Part shown: one piece after another, positions 26,572-35,526 of the stretch | Layout: each line of letters begins with the position of its first letter | Numbering within the stretch: position 1 is the first letter of the stretch | Source of the DNA: an uncultured Anaerolineae bacterium | GTDB taxonomy: Bacteria > Chloroflexota > Anaerolineae > JACIWP01 | Direction of reading: 5' to 3' | Assembly: GCA_938049385.1 (NCBI GenBank) | Contig: CALIBQ010000036.1 | Location: 1 to 64,000 of the forward strand | Length of the DNA stretch: 64,000 nucleotides | Made by a program: the position numbers and the translations under genes | The notes under the pieces: generated by a model | The model's database searches: none | What the model was told of the DNA's origin: nothing | What the model saw: only the letters and a program-made list of their open reading frames with translations

Positions 26572-27378
26572 ATGACGATACGCGTGTGTCTCGCCGGTGC
26601 CACGGGCTGGGCCGGCTCGGCTATCGCCAGGGGCATATTTGAGGCCGATGATATGGAGCTGGTCGCCGGCGTCTCGCGCTCGCACGCCGGCCGCCGGCTG
26701 GGAGAAGTGCTCGGCATCCCTGAGATGACGACGCCGGTCTTCGGGACAGTACAGGAAGCCTTCACGGCTGTGCCGGCGGTGGACGTCTTCGTGGACTTCA
26801 CACGGCCGCAGGCGGCGCGGGAGCATGTGCTGACCGCGCTGGCGCGCGGCGCGCACGTGGTCATCGGGACATCCGGCCTCTCGGAGGAGGAGCTTGCTGA
26901 AATTGACGCCGCGGCCCGTTCGATGGGCCGCGGGGTGCTGGCCGCCGGCAACTTTGCCATCGGTGCCGTGCTGATGGGCAAGTTCGCCGAGATTGCGGCG
27001 CGCTATTTCCCGCAGTGGGAAATTATTGATTATGCCCATGCCGACAAAGTGGATGCGCCCAGTGGTACAGCCCGTGAGCTGGCCCGCCGGCTGTCCCAGG
27101 TTGGGGAATCCCATCTGGAGGTCCCGCTGGAACAAATCGTCGGCCCGCGCGAGAGCCGCGGGGTGCGACTGGGCGGGACACAGGTGCATTCCGTGCGCCT
27201 GCCGGGCTATATGGTGACGGTGGAGGTCATCTTCGCCTCGCCGGACCAGAAGCTGGTGATTCGCCACGAAGGGACCTGGGACGCCGGCCAATACGTCGCG
27301 GGGGCACTCCTGGCCATCCGCAAGGTGAGCGAGTGGGTGGGACTGCGGCGCGGCCTGGATGGGATTATCGAGCTGTAG
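26572..27378 (+). CDS. dapB: 4-hydroxy-tetrahydrodipicolinate reductase DapB
   Basis: A 268-residue NAD(P)H-dependent reductase of the diaminopimelate/lysine pathway, which supplies the peptidoglycan cross-linking residue. GGAGGAAGC lies about 8 nt before ATG 26572. The N-terminus [20 protein letters not shown] is the Rossmann loop. [28 protein letters not shown] and [15 protein letters not shown] (catalytic His-Lys region) are present. The tail CDS abuts the convergent Gfo/Idh gene stop to stop, with no visible terminator. Confidence 0.9.
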   Translation: MTIRVCLAGATGWAGSAIARGIFEADDMELVAGVSRSHAGRRLGEVLGIPEMTTPVFGTVQEAFTAVPAVDVFVDFTRPQAAREHVLTALARGAHVVIGTSGLSEEELAEIDAAARSMGRGVLAAGNFAIGAVLMGKFAEIAARYFPQWEIIDYAHADKVDAPSGTARELARRLSQVGESHLEVPLEQIVGPRESRGVRLGGTQVHSVRLPGYMVTVEVIFASPDQKLVIRHEGTWDAGQYVAGALLAIRKVSEWVGLRRGLDGIIEL

Positions 27379-28476
27379 TCAGTCGGCCAGCTCCTCCAGA
27401 TAGACGACCCGGTCCTCGGCGATGGACATCTCCGCCGCCTGGGCGATGGCCATGGCGTCGCGGCCGATCTGAGGGTCGCATGCCGGCGGCCGGCGGGTGC
27501 GCACGCATTCCAGGAACTCCAGCCGACTGCGGTGCGCGCCGATATGTCCCACCCAGGGCGCTTCCGGCTCCTCATATTCGATCTCCTGGCCGTGCACCGC
27601 CTGGGGACCGCCCCACAGGGTCAGCGTCTGATCGTCGCGCGCCAGGATTTGATATCCCTGATGGGTGATGGCGCCCACCTCTAGTCCGGGGTAGGGCGGC
27701 TTGAGGTACATGCACAGCCCCTGCATGGCGCGCGCCCCGTTCTCGTACTCCACGATGACCCAGGCGTGATCCACGATCGTACTGGTTGAGATTTCCGCCG
27801 GCTCCCAGAAGGAATAGGTGCATTCCACCCAGTGGGGCACACCGTAGCGGATGACGTGCTGTCCGCCCATGGCGAAGACGCGATGCGCCCGCGCCCCGAT
27901 CATCCAGTTGAACAGGTCAAAGTAGTGCACGCATTTATCCATGATGGCGCCGCCGGAGAGCTTCTGGTCATAGAACCAAGCGCGCGGCGGGAAGTTCTCG
28001 CGGAATTCCTTGCACCACATGAAGGTGGTCTGCCCGTAATCGCCGGCGCGGCACATCTCGGCCATCTTGCGGAACAGGCCGGCGTAGCGGTACACCAGCC
28101 CAATTTGGAGGATGCGGTCGGTCTCCCGATGGACGGCGATAATCTCGTCCGCCTCCTGCACGGTGGGGGCCATAGGCTTTTCTAACAGTACATCCTTGCC
28201 GGCCTCCAGCGCCGCCAGCGTCACCTCGCGGTGCAGGTACTGCGGCACCGCCACCACAACCGCCTCAATATCATCGCGCTGGAGCAGGAGACGGTAATCG
28301 GTATAGCGGGCGATGGGCGTCGGGTAGTCGGCGATCTCCGCCAGCAGTTCCTCCATGCGCCGCTCGTTGATGTCGGCGACAGCGACGATGCGGGCCTGCT
28401 CGATCTCCGCAAAGCCCAGGGTATGGTATCCTCCCATATCCCCCACGCCGATGACCCCAATACGCACAGGTTCCAT
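27379..28476 (-). CDS. Gfo/Idh/MocA-family oxidoreductase
   Basis: A 365-residue NAD(P)-dependent oxidoreductase. GGAGGAGGAAG stands just before ATG 28476; the frame stays open to 28554. N-terminal Rossmann fold: RIGVIGVGDMGGYH. The family motif EKPMAPT lies near residue 97 and the catalytic-domain pattern GGAIMDKCVHYFDLFNW near 180. Members act on sugars, inositols or related compounds, and the substrate cannot be read from sequence. It is transcribed towards dapB, and its own stop abuts the dapB stop. Confidence 0.85.
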   Translation of the reverse strand: MEPVRIGVIGVGDMGGYHTLGFAEIEQARIVAVADINERRMEELLAEIADYPTPIARYTDYRLLLQRDDIEAVVVAVPQYLHREVTLAALEAGKDVLLEKPMAPTVQEADEIIAVHRETDRILQIGLVYRYAGLFRKMAEMCRAGDYGQTTFMWCKEFRENFPPRAWFYDQKLSGGAIMDKCVHYFDLFNWMIGARAHRVFAMGGQHVIRYGVPHWVECTYSFWEPAEISTSTIVDHAWVIVEYENGARAMQGLCMYLKPPYPGLEVGAITHQGYQILARDDQTLTLWGGPQAVHGQEIEYEEPEAPWVGHIGAHRSRLEFLECVRTRRPPACDPQIGRDAMAIAQAAEMSIAEDRVVYLEELAD

Positions 28477-28559
28477 CTCTTCCTCCTCCAGGATGTTGGG
28501 AAAAGGCATGTTGGCAAATCCTTGTAGGTTTGTTGCGAATGGTACCATACTCATCCGTT

Positions 28560-28820
28560 GAGAGTGTTGAAAGGGTTCCCAAACGACAGCCTGGCGGCTG
28601 AAGCCACGGCAACATCTGCGAAGCCCGCTTGCGCAGGCTTCACGAGATCGGCGCAGGCCCGCAGTTTATCCGGCGCCTCGCCTGGCGCTGAAGCACCAGG
28701 CTCATAATGCCAAGCCCGCAGGGGCTTCGCGTCGTAAGCCGGCTTCCAGCCGCCGGCGAACCTTACGACAATGGGCTTGTTGCCAAAGTAAACTTGAAAC
28801 GTAATCAACTGCCAGGCAGC
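28560..28820. repeat. Degenerate/composite MITE-like repeat, copy 2
   Basis: Starts with GAGAGTGTTGAAAGGG and then shares CCTGGCGGCTGAAGCCACGG and the GCGAAGCC..GCAGGCTTC hairpin with copies 1, 3 and 4, in the same orientation as copy 1. The right part diverges and contains a second inverted repeat (GTCGTAAG near 28731, CTTACGAC near 28762). The right border is approximate and no target duplication is seen. It fills the gap between the Gfo/Idh start and the fic stop. Confidence 0.6.
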
Positions 28821-28833
28821 TTCGGCGCCGGCG

Positions 28834-29580
28834 TCAGGGTTCTAGCGCCAGCAGGTACATGCTCTGCACGCGTTCCAGCGCTTCCAGTGCCAACTGCACC
28901 AGCGGGCGGTAGTCCCCCTGGTCGGCCTGATAGAGCGCCTGACGGTAGTTGTGGCGCTGTTCCGGGCGGAGCACCGCCGGCAGGTAGCCGTCCTTCAGCA
29001 GAGAGAGGTTCATCACCAAGCGTGCGGTCACACCGTTGCCGTCTAGGAAGGGCTGGATACGCAGGACGCGATGGTGCGCCACCACGGCCCGCTCGACCGG
29101 GTGCAGGGCCTGGGCAGAGCCGGCCATCCACAGCTCCCACTCGCGCATCAAGTCGGCGATGGTGCCGCCGGCGGCACGCTCCTCGTCGGTGTAGCGGCGG
29201 TAGCGGCCGGCGAGGGCGTCATCAATGCCGGCCATGAGCAGGGCGTGAAGCCGCCGCACATCGGCCGCCCGGATAGGGCGTTTGGCGCCGGCCAGCCGGC
29301 GCACCTGGGCGATGGCTTGCCGGTGGTTCAGCACTTCCAGATGCTCGCGCAGGGTGTACTGCGCGAAAATGCCCTCATCGCTCAGGAACTGAGCGATATC
29401 CTCCAGGGTCATGCGGTTGCCGTCCATAGCGACGGAGCCAGCGATCCAGGCCGGCAGGAGCCCATCCCACAGCCGCTCGGCGGCCGCGGCCGGCCAGGGC
29501 CGCAGTCGGTCCAGCTGCTCCTGCCGGCGGTCTATCCGCTCCAGCGCCTGCGGCGCAGTGCCGCTCCAGGTGGTCATCAT
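28834..29580 (-). CDS. Fic-domain-like protein with altered active site
   Basis: A 248-residue protein of Fic fold. ATG 29580 overlaps the helicase stop as ATGA, so the two are translationally coupled. The Fic motif at residues 176-187 reads QPFLDGNGVTAR where HPFxDGNGRxxR is canonical: the catalytic His is Gln and the first Arg is Val. Upstream, S49-V-A-M-D53-G-N resembles the inhibitory (S/T)xxxE(G/N) motif with Asp for Glu. AMP-transfer activity is therefore doubtful; nucleotide binding may remain. The rest of the Fic core (VERAVVAHHRVLRI) is well kept. It may be a regulatory or pseudo-enzyme partner of the helicase, which is inference. Confidence 0.8.
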   Translation of the reverse strand: MMTTWSGTAPQALERIDRRQEQLDRLRPWPAAAAERLWDGLLPAWIAGSVAMDGNRMTLEDIAQFLSDEGIFAQYTLREHLEVLNHRQAIAQVRRLAGAKRPIRAADVRRLHALLMAGIDDALAGRYRRYTDEERAAGGTIADLMREWELWMAGSAQALHPVERAVVAHHRVLRIQPFLDGNGVTARLVMNLSLLKDGYLPAVLRPEQRHNYRQALYQADQGDYRPLVQLALEALERVQSMYLLALEP

Positions 29581-32135
29581 GTTGGATATGCCTCCGGCAA
29601 ACTGGCCAGGCACAGCCGCAGAAAGCGCAGAACCTGTGCCTTGACATTGCCGCTGAACTCGCCGGTCGCGCCGACGCACGAGGGACATCCCGTCAGACAC
29701 TGACACTGCCCGACCACATCCATTGCGCCGCGCAGGAGCTGGCCTGCGGGCAGTTCGAACAGCGCCTGGCTGAATCCGATGCCGGCCGGCGCGCGCTCGT
29801 AGATGAATATGGTCGGCCAGCCCTGGTAGCCGGCGTGGGTGCTGACCACGCCCAGGTCGGCCGGGTCGCACATCAGGAAGACCGGTGCCACGTGCCTCAG
29901 GACATGGGCCAGGCCGGCCAGGGTACTGCGCAGTTGGCAGGCCGCTTCGGCCAGGCGGTGGCAGCGCGGGCACAGTGTGATCAGGTTCTCAAGGGCGTTG
30001 GCCTGCTGGTAGCGCTCATTAACGCCTGGGATGTAGCCAAACTCGCGGAAAGGCCGCAGATGGTGTACGTCGTGTTCGCGGCCAGGCGGCTCTGGGGCCC
30101 CGCACTGCCGACAGCGGAATCCGTCGCGCTGGCGGGCCAGCCGGCGCTGGGCTTCCCAGTTCGGCCCGTAGTCGCGGATGGGTGCCCCCTGCCAGGCCCC
30201 CAGCTCCTGGAGCTGTTCCAGGAAGGCTGGCGGGAGCGCGTACCAGAAACTGCCGGCCGGCATGCTGACCGCCGGCAGGTCAATGGACCCCCGGGCGATG
30301 ACCTCCTGCGTGTGCAAGCGGATTTTTCGGAACGAGACCGCTTTGCCGTGGACGATGACCTCGCCGAAACACCTGTGGAGAGGCCCTTCGTCCTCCTCTG
30401 CCAGGGTTTGGGAAATCTGCACCTCGATGTTGGCGCTGGCCTCGGTATAGTAGTCCACTTCGGCCGGCTGGACGTATGCCAGGCCGGCCTCCCAGTCCAG
30501 CCGCTCCACAATATAGGTCTGGCCCTCATGCATGTATACGGCTCCCTCATGCAGGAGCAGGGGGACGCTGAAGCGTTCCAGGGTGCCGATGGTTTGCGGA
30601 GGTTTCCCTTCATCCGAGCGGGCCAGGATAGTGAACGTATCCGCGCCGGCGGAGCGCAGGGAGACATTCCCAGCAGGGTAGGCGTCGCGCGCCCAGTGCC
30701 AGCGCCCGCCGGCCAGACGCACCTGTCCGTCCTCTGCCAGGAAGGCGAGCAGTTGCGACACGATGTCCTTCGCGCCCAAGTCCTCTCCCTCCGCAAGGGG
30801 CAGTTCGAAGGCGGCGCAGGCCAGATGTAGCAGGAGGATGGCCGGGTTATCGGGCGCGATGAGCGCCCGTTCCGGCGAGCGCCCCAGGACGAAATCGGGA
30901 TGCGTGACGATGTACTGGTCGAGGGGGGAGGGGCCGGCGATGAAGATGACGGCGGATACCCGGGAACGCCGGCCGGCGCGGCCGGCCTGCTGTAAGGTGC
31001 TGGCAATGCTCCCCGGGTAGCCGGTCAGGACCGCTACCGACAGATCGCCGATATCAATCCCCAGCTCCAGGGCGTTGGTGGCAACCACACCCCGCACCCG
31101 GCCCTGCCGCAGGCCCTGCTCGATGGCGCGGCGCTCTTTGGGCAGATATCCGCCGCGATAGCCGCGCACCATGTCGGCCGGCAGTCCCCGCTCTTCCAGC
31201 AGTTGGCGCAGGTAGGTGAACAGGAGTTCCGCGCCCAAGCGCGAGCGGGCGAAGGCGATGGTCTGCAGGTCATTCGTCAGGAAGCGGCCGGCGATGTCGC
31301 GAGCCTCCAGGAGCGCCGGCCGGCGGATGCCCAACGCTGGTTCCATGACCGGTGGGTTGTAGAAAATGAAATGCTTGTGCGCTTTTGGGGAACCGTCGCG
31401 GGAAATCAATGCGACCGGCGCAGAGGTGAGCCGGCGGGCCAGCTCGTCGGGATTAGCGATGGTGGCGGAGCTGGCGATGAACTGCGGCGCACTGCCGTAG
31501 AAGCCGGCGATGCGCTTCAGCCGGCGCAGTACGTTGGCCACATGACTGCCGAATACGCCGCGATAGGCATGCAGTTCGTCAATCACCACAAAGCGCAGAT
31601 GGGAGAAAAACGTCCCCCATCGGGTGTGGTGGGGCAGGATGCCCACATGGAGCATGTCGGGGTTGGAGATGACGATGCGGGCTTCCTGCGGGATGCGCCG
31701 GCGGGCCGAGGCCGGCGTGTCCCCATCATATACCCCGACGATATTCCCCAGCCCTAATCCCTCGCCCAAGGCGGAAAGGACGGCCTGCTGGTCCTGGGCC
31801 AGGGCCTTGGTGGGGAACAGGTACAGGGCGCGGGCGTCGGGGTCTTCCAGCAGGGCCTGCAGGACCGGCAGGTTGTAGCACAAAGTCTTGCCCGAGGCGG
31901 TGGGGGTGACGACGACGACATGCCGGCCCTCTCTCACCGCGCGAAAGGCGTCGGCCTGATGGGTGTAGAGCGAGGCGATGCCCTGGCGAAGAAGGGCCTC
32001 CGACAGCCGCGGATGCATGCCTGCAGGGAAGGGTTCCAGGCGCGCCGGCGCGGCGGTTTGCTCGTGCCAGCGCGTCACGTGCCGCATGAATGTCAGGTCG
32101 TCATGCAGTTGTTCCAGCAGTTTCTCCAGCTCCAT
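29577..32135 (-). CDS. MrfA/YprA-type DEAD/DEAH helicase with an embedded HNH nuclease-like domain
   Basis: An 852-residue superfamily 2 helicase. Walker A TPTASGKT (77-84), Walker B DELH (186-189), SAT (223-225), and motif VI QAGRAGR (383-389). The C-terminal DUF1998-type zinc motif CxCxxxCxxC is at 811-820, as in MrfA/YprA repair helicases. Between the helicase core and that domain lies an HNH-like module at about 665-730: C675xxC678, D689VHH692, N717..L and C722xxC725H726. The HNH residues look intact. The start is uncertain: ATG 32135 or TTG 32150. It follows the broken DNRLRE gene by about 20 nt and overlaps fic. Confidence 0.9.
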   Translation of the reverse strand: MELEKLLEQLHDDLTFMRHVTRWHEQTAAPARLEPFPAGMHPRLSEALLRQGIASLYTHQADAFRAVREGRHVVVVTPTASGKTLCYNLPVLQALLEDPDARALYLFPTKALAQDQQAVLSALGEGLGLGNIVGVYDGDTPASARRRIPQEARIVISNPDMLHVGILPHHTRWGTFFSHLRFVVIDELHAYRGVFGSHVANVLRRLKRIAGFYGSAPQFIASSATIANPDELARRLTSAPVALISRDGSPKAHKHFIFYNPPVMEPALGIRRPALLEARDIAGRFLTNDLQTIAFARSRLGAELLFTYLRQLLEERGLPADMVRGYRGGYLPKERRAIEQGLRQGRVRGVVATNALELGIDIGDLSVAVLTGYPGSIASTLQQAGRAGRRSRVSAVIFIAGPSPLDQYIVTHPDFVLGRSPERALIAPDNPAILLLHLACAAFELPLAEGEDLGAKDIVSQLLAFLAEDGQVRLAGGRWHWARDAYPAGNVSLRSAGADTFTILARSDEGKPPQTIGTLERFSVPLLLHEGAVYMHEGQTYIVERLDWEAGLAYVQPAEVDYYTEASANIEVQISQTLAEEDEGPLHRCFGEVIVHGKAVSFRKIRLHTQEVIARGSIDLPAVSMPAGSFWYALPPAFLEQLQELGAWQGAPIRDYGPNWEAQRRLARQRDGFRCRQCGAPEPPGREHDVHHLRPFREFGYIPGVNERYQQANALENLITLCPRCHRLAEAACQLRSTLAGLAHVLRHVAPVFLMCDPADLGVVSTHAGYQGWPTIFIYERAPAGIGFSQALFELPAGQLLRGAMDVVGQCQCLTGCPSCVGATGEFSGNVKAQVLRFLRLCLASLPEAYPT

Positions 32136-32154
32136 CCTGCAGTGCCGCAAAGGG

Positions 32155-34253
32155 TTATTTGTGCAAGAGTGGGAGCCAGCCGGCCGGCGGCAGGGTGGCG
32201 GTCGGCGTGACCGTGGTGCCCGGTAGCTGGCGCGTGATGCTCCATTGATAATCGCTCGCCGGCCCAGTGCGTGCTGGCGAAGCCGGCGCCGCTTTCACGT
32301 ACAGCGTATCGGCGGCCGGCGCCAGATATTCGATGAGCGACCCCAGGCCTGGTCCACTATTGTCATCCTGGGCGATGAGCGTACTGCAGTTGGCCGCATA
32401 TAAGTATACCAGCGTATCGGCGTTTGCGGCAAGGCCGAAGGTCTCAATGCGGTAAAGGTAGCCGGCGCCCGCCGTGAAGCGCACCCAGTCCACGTCGTCG
32501 GGCAGATGGAAGTTATGGCTCTCCGCCGGCCCGTTGACGGTGAAGGCGCGGGCGCCGGTGCACACATTATCCGGCTCATAGCTGTCGGGCGCGGTGGTGG
32601 CCGTTGGCGACGGCGCGGCGGTGCGGGTGACGGTAGGCGTATGCGTCGGTGCCGCTGTCGCTGTGGCGGTGTGGGTCGGCGTGCGCGTGGGGGTGTGGGT
32701 TGGGGTTCTCGTCGGGGTAGCGGTCCACTGTGAGGTCGCGGTGGGGGTCCAGGCGCTAACCCTGCTGTCGGCAGTTTCATCCAGGTCATGGTAGCGGTCC
32801 ACTGTGAGGTCGCGGTGGGGGTCCAGGTCGGGACGCTGTAGGTGATGACCAGGCGCGGGCGGATCTCGGGCGTGGCGTTCTCCGAGCCGGCGAACCAGTA
32901 GGTGACGTGCGCCCAACCGGTGCCGCTGATGACCGCGCCGTAATTGAGGGAGGGATGCTGATGCCAGTAGGGGACCATAAAGGTCCAATCCTGATACAGC
33001 CACATGTCCGTGCGGTCAATAACGCCCGTGACGGAGGTCTCCGGGGCGCGGTCGACCCCAAACTGGAAGGCGCCGGGCTCTCCCCAGGGGTCGCCGGCGC
33101 GCGCCTGGTTCCAGGTGGCCTGCGACTCGCTCCAGGGCCGGAGCAAGCGGTAGCTGTTGACTTCAATAGGGCTGAGGTTGCTCTGGTTCAAGCACCACAG
33201 CCCCAGCACGGCCTCCAGGATAGTGGAGCCTGCTGGCATAACGCTCAAGGGCGAAAGGTCGAAGCGGATAAGCAAGTTCTTCTCGTGCTTGGCGCGCAGT
33301 TCCATCTGCGCCGCATTCCCGAAGTTGGTATTGGGGGCGAAAGTATCAATGAAGGTGTCATCAGTACCGGCGTATCCGTTCAGTCCGTTCTGCAGGATGA
33401 TGGTAGCGATGGGTGCCGGCGGCGCGGTGGTAGGGGTGCGGGTGGGAGTGCGCGTCGGTGTGCGGGTAGGGGAAGGCGTCGGGCTGGCCGGCGTGCCGGT
33501 GGTCGTGGCGCTGGGGGTAGCCGTGCGCGTGCTGGTGGGGGTGCTGGTGGTGTCCAGCTCATAGGTGATGGTCAGCTTCGGGCGGAACGCGGATGCGCTG
33601 GAGCTGGAATCCACGAATGAGTAGAGCGATTTGCCGGCCGGCCCACCCGTCCCCTCGGCGCGCAGGATGATCCCGAAATTGGGATATTCCCCGCTGTGCC
33701 ATTTGCTCACCAGCGCTGTCAGGGGAATGTCCAGCCAGCCGGTAGTCGAAGCGACTACCTGTGTGAATGCCGAGATGGCCCGGTCGGTGCCGGCGCCGTT
33801 GGCACCGGGGACTGTCCAGGGCTGGCCGGCGGCCGCCAGCTCCCAGGTGGCCTGGCCGGCGGCCCATTCCCGCTTCAGGCGGTACACGGCGATGGTCAGC
33901 AGTACGTCATCCTGCCGGTAGGTGGAGTTCAGGCTGAGCACGGCCGAGGTAACCTGTGCCCCCGCCGGCAGTGGAGACAGGTCAAAGCGGATCAGCGTGG
34001 ACAGGGTATCGCCGCTGGAGGTGTACTGCACCTTGAGGTTCGTGTTCTCGAAATTGTAGGTGGGGTGCCAGCGGTCGATATACGTGTCGGTACAGCCGGC
34101 GTAGCCGTTCAGGCCGTTCTGAAGGACGAGGGTGTAGGTGGCCCTCAGGGATTGGGCGTCTGCCCGGTGAATGAGCGCCGGCAGAAGTGCCGCGATGATG
34201 GCCAGAACGCCGGCCAGGGACAGCCACTTTCGAATCCATGGTGCATGGTGCAT
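32155..34253 (-). pseudogene. Secreted DNRLRE/PPC-domain surface protein, frame broken by a 74-bp duplication
   Basis: GAGGAGG precedes ATG 34253. The N-terminus has a signal peptide (WLSLAGVLAIIAALLPALI). Two DNRLRE domains follow (each with a LIRFDLSPL core), separated by a TPTRTPTRTPT linker. After WTPTATSQWTAT the frame is lost; it resumes in another frame about 74 bp later with the same words WTPTATSQWTAT, then a Thr/Pro linker and a PPC-like domain (DSYEPDNVC..DVDWVRFTAGAG) to a stop at 32155. Removing one 74-bp unit would give one continuous protein of about 675 residues. If translated as is, the first frame stops at 32295 without the PPC domain. It could be an assembly artefact or a real switch. 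Confidence 0.8.
32716..32827. repeat. 38-bp direct repeat (two copies, 74 bp apart) causing the frameshift
   Basis: The same 38 bp occurs at 32716-32753 and 32790-32827 with 36 bp of unrelated sequence between. The 74-bp offset is not a multiple of three, so the duplication shifts the frame of the surrounding gene. Recombination between the copies would delete 74 bp and restore the frame. Confidence 0.9.
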
Positions 34254-34414
34254 GGAAACCTCCTCATGCTGGGGCGGTCCGAGGTAGGTGAGGGCGAGTT
34301 GGGATGAGGGACGCGGCCTTGTGCCCAAGATGAATACAGCTTAACACAATTCCAGGGAAGGCGCAAGGAGGTAAAAGTACCGGCGCGCAGTGCCGCCTTA
34401 CCCTCTTCTTTCCA

Positions 34415-34599
34415 GAGGGTGTTGGAAAAGCGGGTATTGGCTCATCGCCTGGCAGTTGAAACTGTGGCTGTGTGCCTGCGAAGTCGGCGCAGGCCGACTT
34501 CGCGACGCCTGCCTATGTAGGCTTCGCAGTTGTTGTCGCGGCTTCAGCCGCTAGGCCGCTTTTCTGCAGATTGTATGTTTGGACCTTTTCCACACCCCT
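34415..34599. repeat. MITE-like repeat, copy 3, with 6-bp target duplication
   Basis: An element of about 185 bp in the opposite orientation to copy 1. The ends are GAGGGTGTTGGAAAAG on the left and, on the right, the inverted form CTTTTCCACACCCCT. It is flanked by perfect direct repeats TTTCCA (34409-34414 and 34600-34605), which indicates transposition. Shares the GGCTTCAGCCG core, the paired hairpins and the TTGTATGTTTGGAC subterminal stretch with copies 1 and 4. A promoter begins 6 nt beyond the right duplication. Confidence 0.9.
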
Positions 34600-34610
34600 T
34601 TTCCAGCGAG

Positions 34611-34638
34611 TTGCCAAGCATATGTTTTCATGTATAAT
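34611..34638 (+). promoter_or_regulatory. Promoter for the cytochrome b/HdrD-like operon
   Basis: TTGCCA at 34611-34616, a 16-nt spacer and TATAAT at 34633-34638. It lies between repeat copy 3 and the gene at 34693. Confidence 0.65.
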
Positions 34639-34692
34639 GCGCCCCAGTGTTCTTCCCCGCACCAAATACGCTTGATGGGAGTAGATGCTATC

Positions 34693-35526
34693 ATGCCGGC
34701 TGATCGTCTCACTGTGTTCTGGATGGCCATCGCCATCACCATGGTGCTGTTCCTCGGATTGCTGGCCCTGAAAGTGGACTTCTGGTCCCAGGGATATCTG
34801 CGCGATGCGGAAGGCCGGCTCGTCCCGCGCCGGCGCGCCTGGTACGCTTTCACCACCGCCCTACGCTATGTCTTCAGCGCCCGTTTCGGTCGGGTCATCT
34901 GGGTTTTCCTTGTGGATGGGCTTCTGCACCGCCGGCTGTGGCAGGAGGACCGCTTCCGCTGGCTCACGCATTTCCTCATGCTGTTCGGGTTCTTCTCCCT
35001 CTTCGCACTGAGCATCATCACCGGCTTTTTCGAGGAGATCCTGCATCTGGGCTTCGGCCTGGATACGCCGCTGGTGCGCTTCGTGACGAATAAGGACACG
35101 CCCCTGATGGCCCTGCTGAACGAGAGCTTGGGGTTGCTGATCCTCATCGGTGTCCTGCTGGCGGTCGTGCGGCGCTTCATCATGCGGCCGGCGCAGTTGC
35201 GCACTGCCTCAACCGATGTGACCACGATGGTCCTGCTGGGCATTATCCTGCTGACCGGCTATCCCATCGAGGCTTTTCGGCTCATCATGGATGGGACGTC
35301 GCCGGCGCTGGCCTGGTACTCCTTTATCGGCTATCCCCTCTCTTTGGCCCTTAAACCACTGGCGCTGAACTGGGCACTCTGGCATTACTGGACATTCATG
35401 CTGCATATCGCCGCCTGCATCGTGCTGGCGCTGACCATGCCCTTTGGTAAGTTCTTCCATACCTTGGTCAGCCCTATCATCGCCACCGTGAATGTCCTGA
35501 CCGGGCATGAGGAGGTGCAGGCATGA
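34693..35526 (+). CDS. NarI/HdrE-like cytochrome b membrane subunit
   Basis: A 277-residue polytopic protein with about five to six hydrophobic segments. Histidines in or near helices (WLTHFLMLFGFF, NWALWHYWTFMLHIAAC, FGKFFHTL) are placed like haem b ligands in the nitrate reductase gamma/HdrE superfamily. ATG 34693 has GGGAG upstream; ATG 34675 is an alternative. It ends in an ATGA overlap with the HdrD-like gene, so the two form a membrane-bound redox module, probably exchanging electrons with quinone. The physiological partner is unknown. Confidence 0.8.
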   Translation: MPADRLTVFWMAIAITMVLFLGLLALKVDFWSQGYLRDAEGRLVPRRRAWYAFTTALRYVFSARFGRVIWVFLVDGLLHRRLWQEDRFRWLTHFLMLFGFFSLFALSIITGFFEEILHLGFGLDTPLVRFVTNKDTPLMALLNESLGLLILIGVLLAVVRRFIMRPAQLRTASTDVTTMVLLGIILLTGYPIEAFRLIMDGTSPALAWYSFIGYPLSLALKPLALNWALWHYWTFMLHIAACIVLALTMPFGKFFHTLVSPIIATVNVLTGHEEVQA

